From the NCBI GenBank assembly GCA_010909165.1, contig VJWM01000238.1, positions 1 through 64,000 of the forward strand: DNA of 64,000 nt. Direction: 5' to 3'. Of this stretch, positions 34,043-44,290 are shown one piece after another (the first letter of the stretch is position 1; every line of letters starts with the position of its first letter). Source of the DNA: Anthoceros angustus. Its lineage: Eukaryota > Streptophyta > Anthocerotopsida > Anthocerotales > Anthocerotaceae. The translations under genes were made by a program, and so were the position numbers. The notes under the pieces are model-generated. The model worked only from the letters and a program-made list of their open reading frames with translations. It searched no databases and was not told the DNA's origin.

Positions 34043-34189
34043 GCACTCCAGGCGGTTAGTGGCTAGATCAAACCCTTAATCAAGGTTAACACCCCGCTAT
34101 CTTAGATCGTGATTAGTGAAACCTCTAAGTATCTATGCATGTTAAAATCGCATAGAAATACTCTGCAGGCTATATCTCAAAAAAATGTG

Positions 34190-34290
34190 AGCTGGGTGAG
34201 TTGGATAGCAAAGGCATAGGAACTCCAGTTAAGCACCGCGGGTGGATCAGTACCTGGATGGGGTGCCGACAACTAGGAGTTTTGGACAGA
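34190..34290 (+). ncRNA. 5S rRNA-like fragment in the leader of element M
   Basis: GGAACTCCAGTTAAGC (34219-34234) followed by CAGTACCTGGATGGGGTGCC (34248-34267) closely follows the internal promoter region of plant 5S rRNA (AACTCC-CAGTTAAGC ... TAGTACTAGGATGGGTGACC). The flanks do not fit a full 5S gene. It is more likely a 5S-derived SINE or Cassandra-type fragment than a working gene. Confidence 0.5.
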
Positions 34291-34394
34291 AAGTGAAATC
34301 AAATGGACTGATGACATACCCATGTCTATCCGCTTCCCTTATCCCTTGAATCCGGGCCCAAGAGTAAAATACTCTTGTTTCTCCTTGGTTGGTT

Positions 34395-34837
34395 GGCCTT
34401 AAAAGGCCAGCCCCTGTGGAGGCCTCATTCCTCTCCTTGGGCTTCTTCCTTCTTCGCCTCCTCTCTCCTTGGCCTTGAGCTCCTCCTCTCCTTGGCCTTG
34501 GACTTGGGCTTCGCCTCTCCTTGGCCTTGGACTTGGGCTTCTTCGCCTCCTCTCCTTGGCCTTGGACTTGGGCTTCTCCTCCTCCTCCTTGGGCTTCTTC
34601 TCCTCCTCTCCTTGGCCTTGGGCTTGGTCCCTCTAGGCCTCAAGCCTTGGGCACACTTGAGAGTCCCTTGCCTACTTGCTTAAAGAGCGAGCCTCGCCTA
34701 GCATCGCCTAGCACCTAGCATCGCCCAGCATCGCCTAGCCACCTAGCATCGCCTAGCACCTAGCATCGCCCAGCATCGCCTAGCATCGCCTAGCATCGCC
34801 TAGCACGCCTATCTAGGTACACACACGAGATCATAGC
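34395..34837 (-). repeat. Low-complexity tracts in the 5' leader of element M
   Basis: 34430-34640 repeats CTCCTTGGCCTTG(G)ACTTGGGCTTC many times. 34690-34806 repeats CTAGCATCGCC(TAGCAC). The minus-strand frame across the first tract would be a Lys/Arg/Glu-rich simple sequence and need not be coding. Confidence 0.75.
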
Positions 34838-35394
34838 AAACAACAGGAGGAGTAGCTCGCGTGGCACAAACACACTCCCCACGAGAACAACACGCAAATT
34901 CCTCACACATCGCCTCTGAGTCATAGCTTTGGCCTCCTCACAACGCCTTGCATTAGATATCTAGAGGACAAGCTATGATCCGAGCTTGTCCTCAATGGAA
35001 GGGTCTATATATACTAGACCGCATCGATATTCCTAAGATATCCTATTGGCATCGATATGCGAAATATCCTAAGAATACACTATAATATGCAAGGAATATG
35101 CCAAAGCATATTGAGCTTATCCACTTAGCTATTGTATCCTAAGAATACACTATAATATGCAAGGAATATGCCAAAGCATATTACTTGAGCTTATCCACTT
35201 AGCTATTGCTAACCATGTTTAATTAACACTAATCAATGCTTAACATAAGCACATTAGATTAATTAACACTAATCAATGCTTAATTAACATAAGCACTTTA
35301 GATTAATTAACACTAATTACTTACTTAAAGATAAGTAATTAGATTAATTAATGCTAATCAAACACTAAACCCAAGTGCGTAGATTAGTATCACA
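34838..35394 (-). repeat. LTR of element M (5' LTR in element orientation)
   Basis: This is the direct partner of 29470-30043, with the same internal 68-bp duplication and scattered small indels. Confidence 0.85.
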
Positions 35395-35929
35395 CCAAGA
35401 TGACAAGTCCTTAATTAACTTGAAGACATGGGGCAAGATGCCACTGGGAAGACTTTCTTTAGAGGAGGATGTAGATTAATGCTTGTCACCCAAAGAGGGG
35501 TGTGTTGACTAGCTAGATAGAATGTTGACAGAGCCATTAAGGCTCACATAGGTGAATTTTGCTAGAATAGAATTTTACCTAAGATGCTTGGATGTCGAAC
35601 TTAAATTCACAATAGGATACACTAAAATAAGGGAGGGCACAAGCCTAGAGGGCCAGGAGGCAGGTCAGAGGTGAGTTCTATAAAGGAGGAGCTTGTGAAG
35701 TAAAATTATCGTGTCTTGGCGCCTCCCATCCTCCCGAGTCCTTCGCTTTGTGTGAATTTCGTACAAATGCAAGCACCCAGCGGTTCCGGTAGGAGGGAGA
35801 ACGCAGCACGGAGTGTCAGTGAGGGTTTAAAGGTGTGCGCCGGCTACGCTGTGAATGGGCTTTGTCAATTGTTTTGCTTTGAGTGTGTGGCTTGCCCTAA
35901 GGAACTCTCGGCTTTTAGGATTTCCAACT

Positions 35930-36800
35930 CATGAAGGGAAGAGGTCATGGATATGCTCCAGGAGGAGCTAGGCAAAAAGGTCACGGTAGTAGAGGCGGAG
36001 ATGCCGGCTTCCAATGCCGCCCCACTTGAGAGAGCCACTGCACTCAAGCCTAACAAATACTGGGGCCAGCAACCAACGAAACATCAAGTGAAAACGACAA
36101 GAAGGTGCTTCCTTTAACTTAGCGGAGGCCATCATGGATCAGCATTTTATGATCACATTTGGACAACTCCTTCGAGACAACCCACGGTATAGGTAGTAGA
36201 TCAGGAGAGCATTGAAGGAAGCCCAGCCCAAGAAAAGGTGATGCCTTCCTAAACCAGGTCCAAGGCCACTTGCTGTCAACCTAGTATCCATGGTTGACCA
36301 AGGACCAGCGGAACTCCAGGTAGAGATCGCGGGGTGCATCATAAAAGGGGTACCTCTCGATATGGGGTCAGGAGTGAATATCATGACGGAGGAAACGGCC
36401 AGAAATTGGGGTTGGAAATCGAACATACAGGTAAGGTTTTGCGGTTGGCGGATATGTCCAGAATGGTGCCAGTAGGAGAACTGACAGGCGTGTTAACGAT
36501 CATTGGAACCATCCCCTATCTAATGGATTACGTGGTCATCAAGCACAAGTCGCCGGGGTATAGCGTTTTAATTGGTCGAACCCGGATGTATGGATCTCAA
36601 TGCACGCTCAAATGGGGAAGAAAGGAAGTCGGATTCAAACCACTGGAATGGGACCCTAAGACCAAGGAAGGTAGGATTTGCCTAACCTGGAGTAAGGACA
36701 TGTACGCTGGCGAGACCCCAACGGAAACGGAAGGATACACCTCCGCTGAAGATACGTCGGGGGAGACGGAACAAGAAGACAAATTTCCTTTCGCACACAT
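35930..36800 (+). pseudogene. Gag C-terminus and retropepsin, gypsy element 2
   Basis: A short helical gag tail (EVMDMLQEELGKKVTVVEAE) is followed near 36130-36330 by FYDHIWTT and LVSMVDQGPAELQVEIAGCI. The protease active-site loop then reads GVPLDMGSGVNIMTEETARN; the catalytic triad D-S/T-G reads D-M-G, with the rest of the loop intact. In a second frame 36334-37020 gives LADMSRMVPVGELTGVLTII and YSVLIGRTRMYGSQC, the C-terminal protease strands, then an acidic linker. One frame step separates the two halves. Confidence 0.75.
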
Positions 36801-37079
36801 CTCATGGTCTGACGAGGAACAGGATTATCGCAGAGATATTCCGCACGCGATCAATCGTTATGGGGTAACCAGATCAGACCGAACTTCGAAGGAGGGAAAA
36901 GTGAAGGTGAACAACCGGATGAGGAGGAAGAAACAGGCATCACGCGGTTCACCTCGGAGGATCTGTTTCGAGAGTGGGGCATGCGAGAAGAGGAACCGTG
37001 GGAGCCAGAAAAAGGGTTCGGGGTGAGCACGGCACCAGTGGAGCGTGAGTGGGTACAGACGGATGAAGTCAAGGATGTT

Positions 37080-37945
37080 GAGGTTCTTCCAGGGAAAGTA
37101 CTCAAATTCTCAAGAACAATGCATGCGGCGTTGGAAGAAGGCATGAAGCAACTGCTTGCAGAATTTATCGATGTTTTCGCCTTCAAGGTAACCGACATGA
37201 AGGGTATTCCCAAGGAGTATGCAGTATAGGATTGACACGAGCCAGAGCAATCGAAGGATTCCGCAGTACAAGTTAAATCCGAAGTACTCCCTCAAGGTCA
37301 AGGATGAGTTGGAGCTGTATCTCAAGCCGGACGTGATCTATCCTATAGTCAATACCGAGTGGGTGGCTCCAATCGTGGTAGTACCTAAGAGATGCCCGCA
37401 AAATCCGTGTCCGCTGCGACCCACAAGATTGAATAAAGTCACCAAGAAGGATCACTGCATTCTTCATCAATAACATCCTAGATCCGTCGCAGTGATGGCG
37501 ATTCATTCTTAGATGGGTACTCGTTATAACCACCGCACTTAGGAAAGCGATTGGCGACCGCTTTACAACGGATCGGGAACATTACCTGCAAGCGCAATAA
37601 GATTTGGGCCGAGCGCCCGGCCTTTCATGCGAACCATCGTCAAGATCTTCAAGGACTTTCTTAGGGACTTTATGGAAGTCTTCTTGGACGACTTCTGCGT
37701 ATTTGGGGCTGTCAAGGACCATTTGTCGCACCTCCGAAAGTGTCTGGAACGGTGTCGAACCACGCAATTATGCCTGCATCCAGAAAAGTGCTACTTTGGC
37801 ATGTCAGAAGGAATTCTGTTGGGGCATCGGATTTCAAGCAGAGGCATAGAGGTCGATCCGGACAAGGTAAAGGTCATAGCCACCCTTAGGGCGCCAACAA
37901 CGCTGAAGGAACTCCGTGGGTTCCCTACGCCTGAGTATGACGTTT
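37080..37945 (+). pseudogene. Reverse transcriptase, gypsy element 2
   Basis: FIDVFAFKVTDMKGIP opens the domain. RIPQYKLNPKYSLKVKDELE and VAPIVVVPKRCPQNP follow, then NKVTKKDH. The FLDGYSGYNQ block is garbled around 37470-37560. From 37627 a clean frame of 201 codons gives FKDFLRDFMEVFLDDFCVFG, whose VFLDD is the catalytic YxDD box, and IEVDPDKVKVIATLRAP-TLKELRGFP. The enzyme would copy element RNA into DNA. It is disrupted in the fingers/palm. Confidence 0.8.
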
Positions 37946-38500
37946 CATCCCCTTTTGCCAAGCTGCTGCCCACTAACGAGCTTGTTGAGAAAGGACCAGG
38001 AGTGGGAATGGACGACGGAACGGAGAAAGCATTCAGACTCCGCAGACGACATCAAGCTACCACGCTTAAGAGGCTCAAATCGAGTAAGAAATTCCACGCT
38101 GCTGATGTTTCGACATTCGTAATTGGATCGGTCCTTAGCCGGGATGAGAAGAAGGATTTCGATCTACTATGCCGCGAGACAACTAACGGACGCGAACGAA
38201 GTATACCACCACGAGCCAAGCACTGGGAATGATTTACTCGTCAGAAATCGCACATTCCTCTCATATGAGTTTGTGTTTCACGTTGATCACTTTGCCTTGA
38301 AACACCTTGTGAATAAACGTGACCTTTCGGGACGGATAGCGCGCTGGATCTTACTGCTTCAGGAGTTTACCTTCATAGTAGAGACGAGAGAAGGCAAGAA
38401 GCATGTCAACACCGACTTCATATCCCGCTTGAAAACAGGAACGGTGGAGCGGAATCAGGAAGATGATTTTCCCGATGAGACACTCGCTCAGAAGGATTGA
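37946..38500 (+). pseudogene. RNase H domain, gypsy element 2
   Basis: Frames give VDHFALKHLVNKRDLSGRIA, RWILLLQEFTFIVETREGKK and HVNTDFISRLKTG, the usual C-terminal half of the plant gypsy RNase H with its DF-SR end. The N-terminal half (37970-38220) needs at least two frame steps. Confidence 0.7.
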
Positions 38501-38539
38501 AAGCAACAGCAAGAACCGCCTAAGGAGGACACCCACCGA

Positions 38540-39708
38540 TTGAGAAGGGGAGGAGAGGTTTCGCAAGACCAACATATCAGGAGATCTATGATTATCTGGG
38601 CACGGGCCAAATTCCTCCACATCTTTCCAAGGCACAGAAACAGGCGCTCGTCCACTACTCAAGACCACTTACACGGCACGGTATGAACTTATACCGAGTG
38701 GGTCCGGATGGCGTGGAGCTTATGGCACGCACTCAAGGTGCAAGCAGTCCCGAGCTCATTTAAGACGAGGAGGAGGCGGGGCCATTATGCCGCATGTCAC
38801 CAGGAAAATTGAGGTCGGGCACAGGCCTACAATGTACAAGGATGCTGCGTGACCAGAAATCACCGTGACGCTACAAAGAGTCGGCAAGCCAACAACTCAA
38901 TGGCCCCTTGTCCCATACTTGCACCGCACCATTCGAAATGGGGATCGATTTTGTCGGCCCATCCAGCCCAAAACCAAGACCCGCCAAAACCAATACATCC
39001 CGAGTGTGACATGACACGGATGGTGGAGGCGCGCAGCTACCGCCAGGATTCGATGGTGGCTGTTTGCTCGAGCAAATCATCACTAGATATGGCTGCCCAT
39101 TGGAGCTGGTCAGCGATAGAGGTACGCATTTCGTCAATCAGGTAATCTCTAATATGACCAGCCACTTCAACGTGGCTCACAGGAAGTCCACTCCCTACAA
39201 CCCAAAGGCCAATGGGCTGACAGAGAAGGCAAATGGCTTGTTGTGCAAAATCCTGACCAAGCTCAATCACGCTTATGGTATGGATATGAAATCGCATTCA
39301 AGACTGCCAGAACCAAAAGGTAACAACGCAGCAGCACTCGTGACTCATATGGACATTCATCTTCGCTTGCGCCATTGAAGTACCCACCTTAGTACGAACC
39401 AAGTCGAATGCCCTGGAGGAAAGCCGCTTGGAGAGGTTGGTTGGATTCGTAAGACACACGGAGGACAGAGAGCAAGCACTACAAGTTATGCGGGATGTTC
39501 AGCAAAGGAGGACAGAATGGCACGATAAGCGACTGAAGCGCCAAGAGCATGTTGTTCCTGGAGACCTGGCTTTATTGTATGATAACCGATACATGCATTT
39601 TCTAGGTAAATTACATCTAAGGTGGATGGGACCCTACAAAGTCTTGGAGGTTTTCGACAACGGATCTATCCAGCTGCAGCAGTTGAGTGGATCGCCCCTG
39701 CCAACTAG
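38540..39708 (+). pseudogene. Integrase, gypsy element 2, cut at its C-terminus by a CACTA insertion
   Basis: 38540-38700 carries QEIYDYLGTGQIPPHLSKAQ in shifted frames. 39064-39378 gives the core (ITRYGCPLELVSDRGTHFVN ... STPYNPKANGLTEKANGLLC). 39428-39708 gives the C-terminal domain (WMGPYKVLEVFDNGS). It is over 80% identical by eye to element 1 integrase. The last codons are replaced by CACTA sequence from 39709 on. Confidence 0.85.
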
Positions 39709-40134
39709 CACTACAAGAATCGCAGGTGTTTTACAACGCATTTTACAACGTAATTTACAACCTCACGTTGTAAAAACGGGCATTTACACGTTTGTAAACT
39801 AACAGCTTAATTAGGTTGTAAAAATGCTGACGTGGCAGGCAAGATTGCCACGTCATCAAGTTGCTGACGTGGCCGCCACGTCACCTAACCGGACGGGTAA
39901 GGTGTCGGGTGGTTACAACGCCATTTACAGCGTTTCGCTCAAACAACCTAAATGACAACGCCATTTACAACGTGGTTGCCTTGTAATCTAGGTTGTAAAA
40001 GAGGTTGTTATTAGGAGGTTGTAGTCGTGACTTAACTAGGTTGTAAAGTGGGTCTATTTACAACGATTTTACAATATACTATAAACTCATTTACAACCTT
40101 CAAACACCCTTACTTTACAACATCATTTCACGGT
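39709..40134 (+). mobile_element. Left end of a CACTA (En/Spm-type) transposon
   Basis: CACTACAAGAAT at 39709-39720 is the canonical CACTA terminal inverted repeat. It is followed by a dense subterminal array of TTTACAACG / CGTTGTAAA words in both orientations to about 40130, as expected for transposase-binding subterminal repeats. The tnp2-like relics further right lie in the compatible orientation. I did not find the opposite end (ATTCTTGTAGTG) in the window, so the element's length is unknown. Confidence 0.8.
39828..39883. repeat. Two ACGT-core inverted repeats in the CACTA subterminal region
   Basis: TGACGTGGCA (39828) pairs with TGCCACGTCA (39846-39855) around a short loop. TGACGTGGC-C-GCCACGTCA at 39865-39883 is a perfect 19-bp palindrome. 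ACGT-core elements of this kind bind plant bZIP proteins in other promoters. Confidence 0.75.
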
Positions 40135-40575
40135 TGCGTAACGCCGCTTGCAACGCCGCTTAACGCCGTCGTTGCAACGCCGTTGCAACGCCGCCGCTGG
40201 TAACGCCGCTTGCAACGCCGTCGTTGGTAACGCCGCCGTTGCAACGCCGTCGTTGCAACGCCGCTTAACGCCGCCGCTTGCAACGCGTCGCTTGCAACGC
40301 CGTGCAACGCCGTCGCTTTACAACGCCGTTGCAACGTCGTTTACGCCGCTTGCAACGCCGCTGCAACGCCGTCGTCGCAACGCCGCCGCAACGTCCGCTT
40401 GCAACGCCGCTTAACGCCGTTGGTAACGCCGCTGTAAACGCCGCGCAACGCCGTTGCGTAACGCCGCCGTTGCGTAACGCCGCTTGCAACGCCGTCGCTT
40501 TACAACGCCGTCGTTGCAACGCCGTTGCGTCGTTGCAACGTCGTTTGCAACGTCGTTTGCAACGTTCATAACGTG
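40135..40575. repeat. CGTTGCAACGCCG simple-sequence array
   Basis: About 440 bases consist almost entirely of CAACGCCG, CGTTGCAACG and CTTGCAACGCCG words at 9-18-base spacing. CGTTGCAACG is itself a palindrome. The words extend the ACAACG theme of the neighbouring CACTA subterminal repeats. Arg/Ala/Thr-rich frames in it are artefacts. Confidence 0.9.
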
Positions 40576-40719
40576 GTTTATAATGCATGATGTTGTAAAG
40601 CACATTTTGGACGTTGTAATATGTGCTAAAAAATATACCGTATTGGTACACCGTATCCATATATGGTATACTATATCCGCATATGGTAATAGGCACACAC
40701 ATGCCGTAATGCTCGCCAG

Positions 40720-41130
40720 AAATTGGGCTCACGGAGGCTCGCCATGTTGAATTGGGCTTGCCGTGAGGCTCGCCAAGGATTGGTCTCCATGGATTGGGCC
40801 GATTTCAGTAGAGGCTCGCCAAGGGATCTCGATGTGGATCGGGCCCAGATTGCTAAGTAGGTGATGGGATTGCATCTCAAATTAAGCACAAGGAGAAAGG
40901 ACTACGAATGAGTTAGTGGCCATTATCCTCTTAGGTCGACTGCCCAAGTCTTGATGGGAGTAGCATTCAATTCTTCCCAATTTTTCTCGAATTTGTGCTA
41001 TGTGCAACCAAGTCTCGATGAATAGCAAGACAATTCTCCCCAATTCTTCTCGAATTTGTGCTATGTGGAGTCAAGTCTCGATGGAAGTAGCTCAACTCTT
41101 CCCAATTCTTTCCGAATTTGTGCTATGTGT
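40720..41130 (+). repeat. Short tandem repeats downstream of the array
   Basis: 40720-40830 repeats GAGGCTCGCCA...ATTGGGC at about 30-bp spacing four times. 40946-41130 repeats AATTCTTCTCGAATTTGTGC TATGTG...CAAGTCTCGATG at about 60-70 bp three times. No gene is seen. Confidence 0.75.
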
Positions 41131-41269
41131 GTGTCTGTGGATATAATTAGTCTAATATGTATGTGGTTGTGTGCTAGGTTTTCTAGTGTGGGCGCAAGGA
41201 TTACACAATCTGTTGGTCTCTTGTTTGCCACAAATCCAGCATTGGAAGGACACACTCTTGTGGGAGACT

Positions 41270-41480
41270 CATCATGCCGTGAGGTGGCCGTAAGCGTGCT
41301 CGACCAATGGTTCAAGATGCTTTTGAGAAATGTAATTGTAAACCGAAGGCAAAGGACTATGCGGGGAATCAAGTCCGTATTCATGAGCGTACATACGAAT
41401 ATATCGAGGCGGAGGGAGGCGCAAGTTCGGAAGAAACCGCCGCATTCAAGTGAAGACTCACCCGTGCAAGCGATATGACG
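41270..41480 (+). pseudogene. Unidentified small exon-like block, possible N-terminus of a CACTA gene
   Basis: After ATGCCGTGA the frame reads GGRKRARPMVQDAFEKCNCK and KAKDYAGNQVRIHERTYEYI, ending at a stop near 41460. The basic start and Cys-x-Cys are suggestive, but I cannot match a domain. It might be one exon of the SET-like or tnp2-like gene to the right. Confidence 0.25.
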
Positions 41481-41829
41481 TGAGTTTCTAACCCCTTTGG
41501 TTAAGTATTTGAGATGTATATTGAGTTTCTAACCACTATTTCGTGATACATTCAAGATATATCATATTTAATATTAATATATATATTTATATTTATTTAG
41601 TATATGCATGTTCCTTTTAAATGTGCATGATGTGTCATTGATGCATGATGGTTTCGTAAGTTAAACCGTATGGTATGTAGTTTGTACTTATGATGATTAT
41701 TTTTGTATAGTTGGCGTAACTTCCTATAGAGGACCATGTTAGCACTCTTGATCCCGATGATGCGATGATGAACGCACTTGGACACATGTCTGCTAAGTAG
41801 GAAAAATTTGGGTGGAAAGGAGAGTCACG

Positions 41830-42425
41830 TGGACCTTTCCTTGAACACCCTTACCACCACGAGAGGAGAGGATGCAAACTCTCATGATGCTGTTGTGTTA
41901 TACAAGCGTCTTCTCAAAGGTGTATATCCCAAGGAGTGGGGAATGTGGGAGGAGGGGCCATTCCTATTAACAAACCATTTCCATATTGGGGTCGTTGGTG
42001 GATAGTGAAGGAGGCAACAAATCCAATAATGGGGTTAGTTTGTTTGCCTTGGAAAAATAAGTGTTAGTCGAGCCAGAAGAAAGGCGTTCCATTATTTGTA
42101 TTTGGTGGTCCCATGTATACACAGGCAGAGTTTAACAAGATTGGGGAGTATAAGAGATTGTCAGAGTTTTGCAAATATGCCTTAACTTTCAATAGATGTA
42201 GGCGTAAGAAGTTTACGTCATCTATAGTGTACTTGGATGGGCATATGGCATCTGGGAATGTAGCAGGTTACATTAATAGCAGTAAATAAGGTAACTACCT
42301 ATGGGAGGAAAGAGACGATGGGCATGAGCTATTGCATCATAGCCACATGATGTGGGTGTGAACTTGGGGGACTATTGAAGCAGGTGAGGAGCTGTTTGTT
42401 GAGTACAATTGATTTGACCCAAATT
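41830..42425 (+). pseudogene. SET-domain-like relic
   Basis: An open frame to 42005 reads VVLYKRLLKGVYPKEWGMWE. After a break, FGGPMYTQAEFNKIGEYKRL leads into SSIVYLDGHMASGNVAGYIN (42215-42276), matching the GN-A-(F/Y)IN core of SET methyltransferases. After a stop, IEAGEELFVEYN at 42376-42411 matches the GEEL---Y end of the domain. SET proteins methylate protein lysines. At least two stops and one frame step interrupt it. Its place inside the CACTA-flanked region suggests capture by the transposon, but an independent pseudogene is possible. Confidence 0.55.
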
Positions 42426-42840
42426 ATGCGATAGCGAGAATAAAGGCTGCAGAGCGTGAGTATGTGCATACTAAAAAGTGTGTGCAAAGAGAGTGGAAGA
42501 AGATGAAGGCAAAGTTAATGCATGAAGACAGGATGCGAGGAGTATGTAGATACCGCAGAATATGCAAAAGGAATGGGAAAAGATGAAGGCAAAGTTGATG
42601 AAAGAGGATGTAGATTTAGAGTAGTATTTGCATGACATGTAAATGATGTGAATATTAGTTTTTCCTCATCGTGTTTGAAGTTTGAACATAGTTTATCTAG
42701 GTGATTGATATCCTTTAGAGATCATGGTCAAGCTAGCCTATAATAAAGTATTATATATTTTATTTTATTTTATTTTCATAACATGTTATGTATGTTTGCT
42801 CAAAATTCTAGGTTGAAGGGGAAAAATTCATGGTGAATCC

Positions 42841-43385
42841 ATGCATGAGGAAGAAAACGAATACATTCACCCTCATGAACAAGTGGCTATAGAGATGGTG
42901 GAGGCACTTGGTGGAGTGGTATTGCCGATGATCGAGGAAGAGGTAAATTCTTTGCCTAAGGAATTGAAGAGAATGCATACACCGCAACCACATCTTTATG
43001 GACCGGAGCCAAAACAAATTTGCAGTCATTTACCTTATTATTGCTTAACTTCCAGAGAAGGCATTGTTGGTCGGATGCATTTGTAAATACTATGTTGGAA
43101 TTAATAGGAGCTTAGGACTCACGACAACAAGTTGCCCAAGAATAGAGCGAGATAAGAAAACTATTGAAGGGATTTGGCCTGCCTTATAAATCTATACATG
43201 CTTGTCCAAATGACTGCCTATTATTTCATGGCGAGCTATACCTTGCTAATGTCTTTGCAAGTGTGGGGAAATAGATAGAATCTAACACAAAGGGCAAAAA
43301 ATACTGGAAAGTTGTCATGCCGGAGTCACATTGTGCCTGGAGCAGAGGTTGTAGAAAGTCCATGTATGTAGAGGGAGGATATGGG
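42841..43385 (+). pseudogene. CACTA tnp2-like transposase relic, copy A
   Basis: An 81-codon frame (42841-43086) reads EEENEYIHPHEQVAIEMVEA and LYGPEPKQICSHLPYYCLTS, the region before the tnp2 core. Shifted frames give NTMLELIGA, then KLLKGFGLPYKSIHACPND CLLFHGE, the conserved HACPNDC-L segment of PF02992-type transposases, then GKK and a basic end. Here a deletion garbles the CP-C--SR part. CACTA transposases bind the subterminal repeats and excise the element. Confidence 0.7.
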
Positions 43386-43439
43386 TAATATCTTGACATC
43401 TAGAAATGTCATGTAGCGCTAGCCGTTGGTTTCCAGGTA

Positions 43440-44290
43440 GGTCGTGACGCAGATTACCAGTAGATTTGCTGTATCATAGCAAGGAGATTGCGGTGGTGGT
43501 GAGGTGACGACCGAAAACACAATCATGAAGAAGGATGGAAAGGTGACGCATGGCGAGAGGGAGCAGCGGAGGAGAGAGAGGCGATTGGGCACGGAACACA
43601 AGAGGCAAGCGTGCTTGGTTTAGAACGATCTTGAGAGTCTCTTGAGCGAGGGAGTGACGAGCTCTTGGCCGTTGTAGTTAGTGGATCGGAAGCTTGATTT
43701 TGAGATTTTGAGCGAATGTTCGAGTCCGACATTTTGTTTCAAGTGTGAATTGTTGCGGCAATATGCGCTCTTGTTGTGAACTCTCAACTCACCGCGTTCG
43801 ATTGGTGATAGGCCGATTGAATGAGGAATTTTACTCTCAAGACTCGACGGGCGCTGCGCGGCGCGGCTTGAGAAAGAACTAGGGTTCTTTGAGTGATGTT
43901 TCTAGTTGCATGTCTGTTACCTTGATGTCAAGCTGCTGAGGACCTTGTTACAGTTCTTGATGAAGCTTTGAGTTAGGGTCCGGATTCGATGTGCGTGAGA
44001 CGGGATGTGGTAATCAAGTTGTTGAATGAAATCGGTTTCTGATCAAACAGCGTCTCTCAGCATAGGGGTTATTCTCCATTAAAGGGGTTTGGGTCCCTAA
44101 AGACCAAAAAATGACCTCCGAAAACGGGCCAAAATGCATCATCTTTAGCAAAACCACTCTTTAGACATGTCTTGAAAGACATTGACCATGTTATTTTCTC
44201 GTGAATACTTACTATGAGGTTGAAGCGAAGAAGGTTCATGGATTTCACCTTCACAAGGAAGGGATTTCAAGGATTTTTAAGGTGCTAGGA
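43440..44290 (+). other. Unassigned 3' part of the duplicated unit
   Basis: No protein family is visible on either strand; the equivalent in copy B is 45310-46200. A 22-base stretch CTCTCAGCATAGGGGTTATT C at 44052 reappears inverted near 48368. Confidence 0.5.

Larger units (their letters stand above)
29470..35394 (-). mobile_element. LTR retroelement carrying a DNA cytosine methyltransferase-like domain (element M)
   Basis: Direct repeats 29470-30043 and 34838-35394 (about 560-575 bp) flank minus-strand gag with zinc knuckle, retropepsin, a C5-methyltransferase-like domain and the first residues of a Ty3/gypsy-type RT. On the minus strand the repeat begins TGTGATACTAATC. The internal region is only 4.8 kb: most of RT, RNase H and integrase are absent, so it is non-autonomous. 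It sits inside plus-strand gypsy element 2. I find no clean target-site duplication, and an 80-bp duplication around the low-coordinate LTR suggests rearrangement. Confidence 0.75.
35720..39708 (+). mobile_element. Ty3/gypsy element 2, plus strand, same family as element 1
   Basis: Gag C-terminus, protease, RT, RNase H and integrase follow one another on the plus strand and match element 1 block by block. Its upstream part may be 28.2-29.4 kb, before the element M insertion. Its 3' end is interrupted at 39708/39709 by a CACTA transposon; the intact junction in element 1 (CCAACTAG then AGTCAACGG) shows the exact breakpoint. No LTR of this copy lies in the window. Confidence 0.8.

Noticed and set aside
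40148-40571. Arg/Ala/Thr-rich frames in the CGTTGCAACG array
   Set aside because: Pure simple sequence; open frames occur on both strands in several phases.
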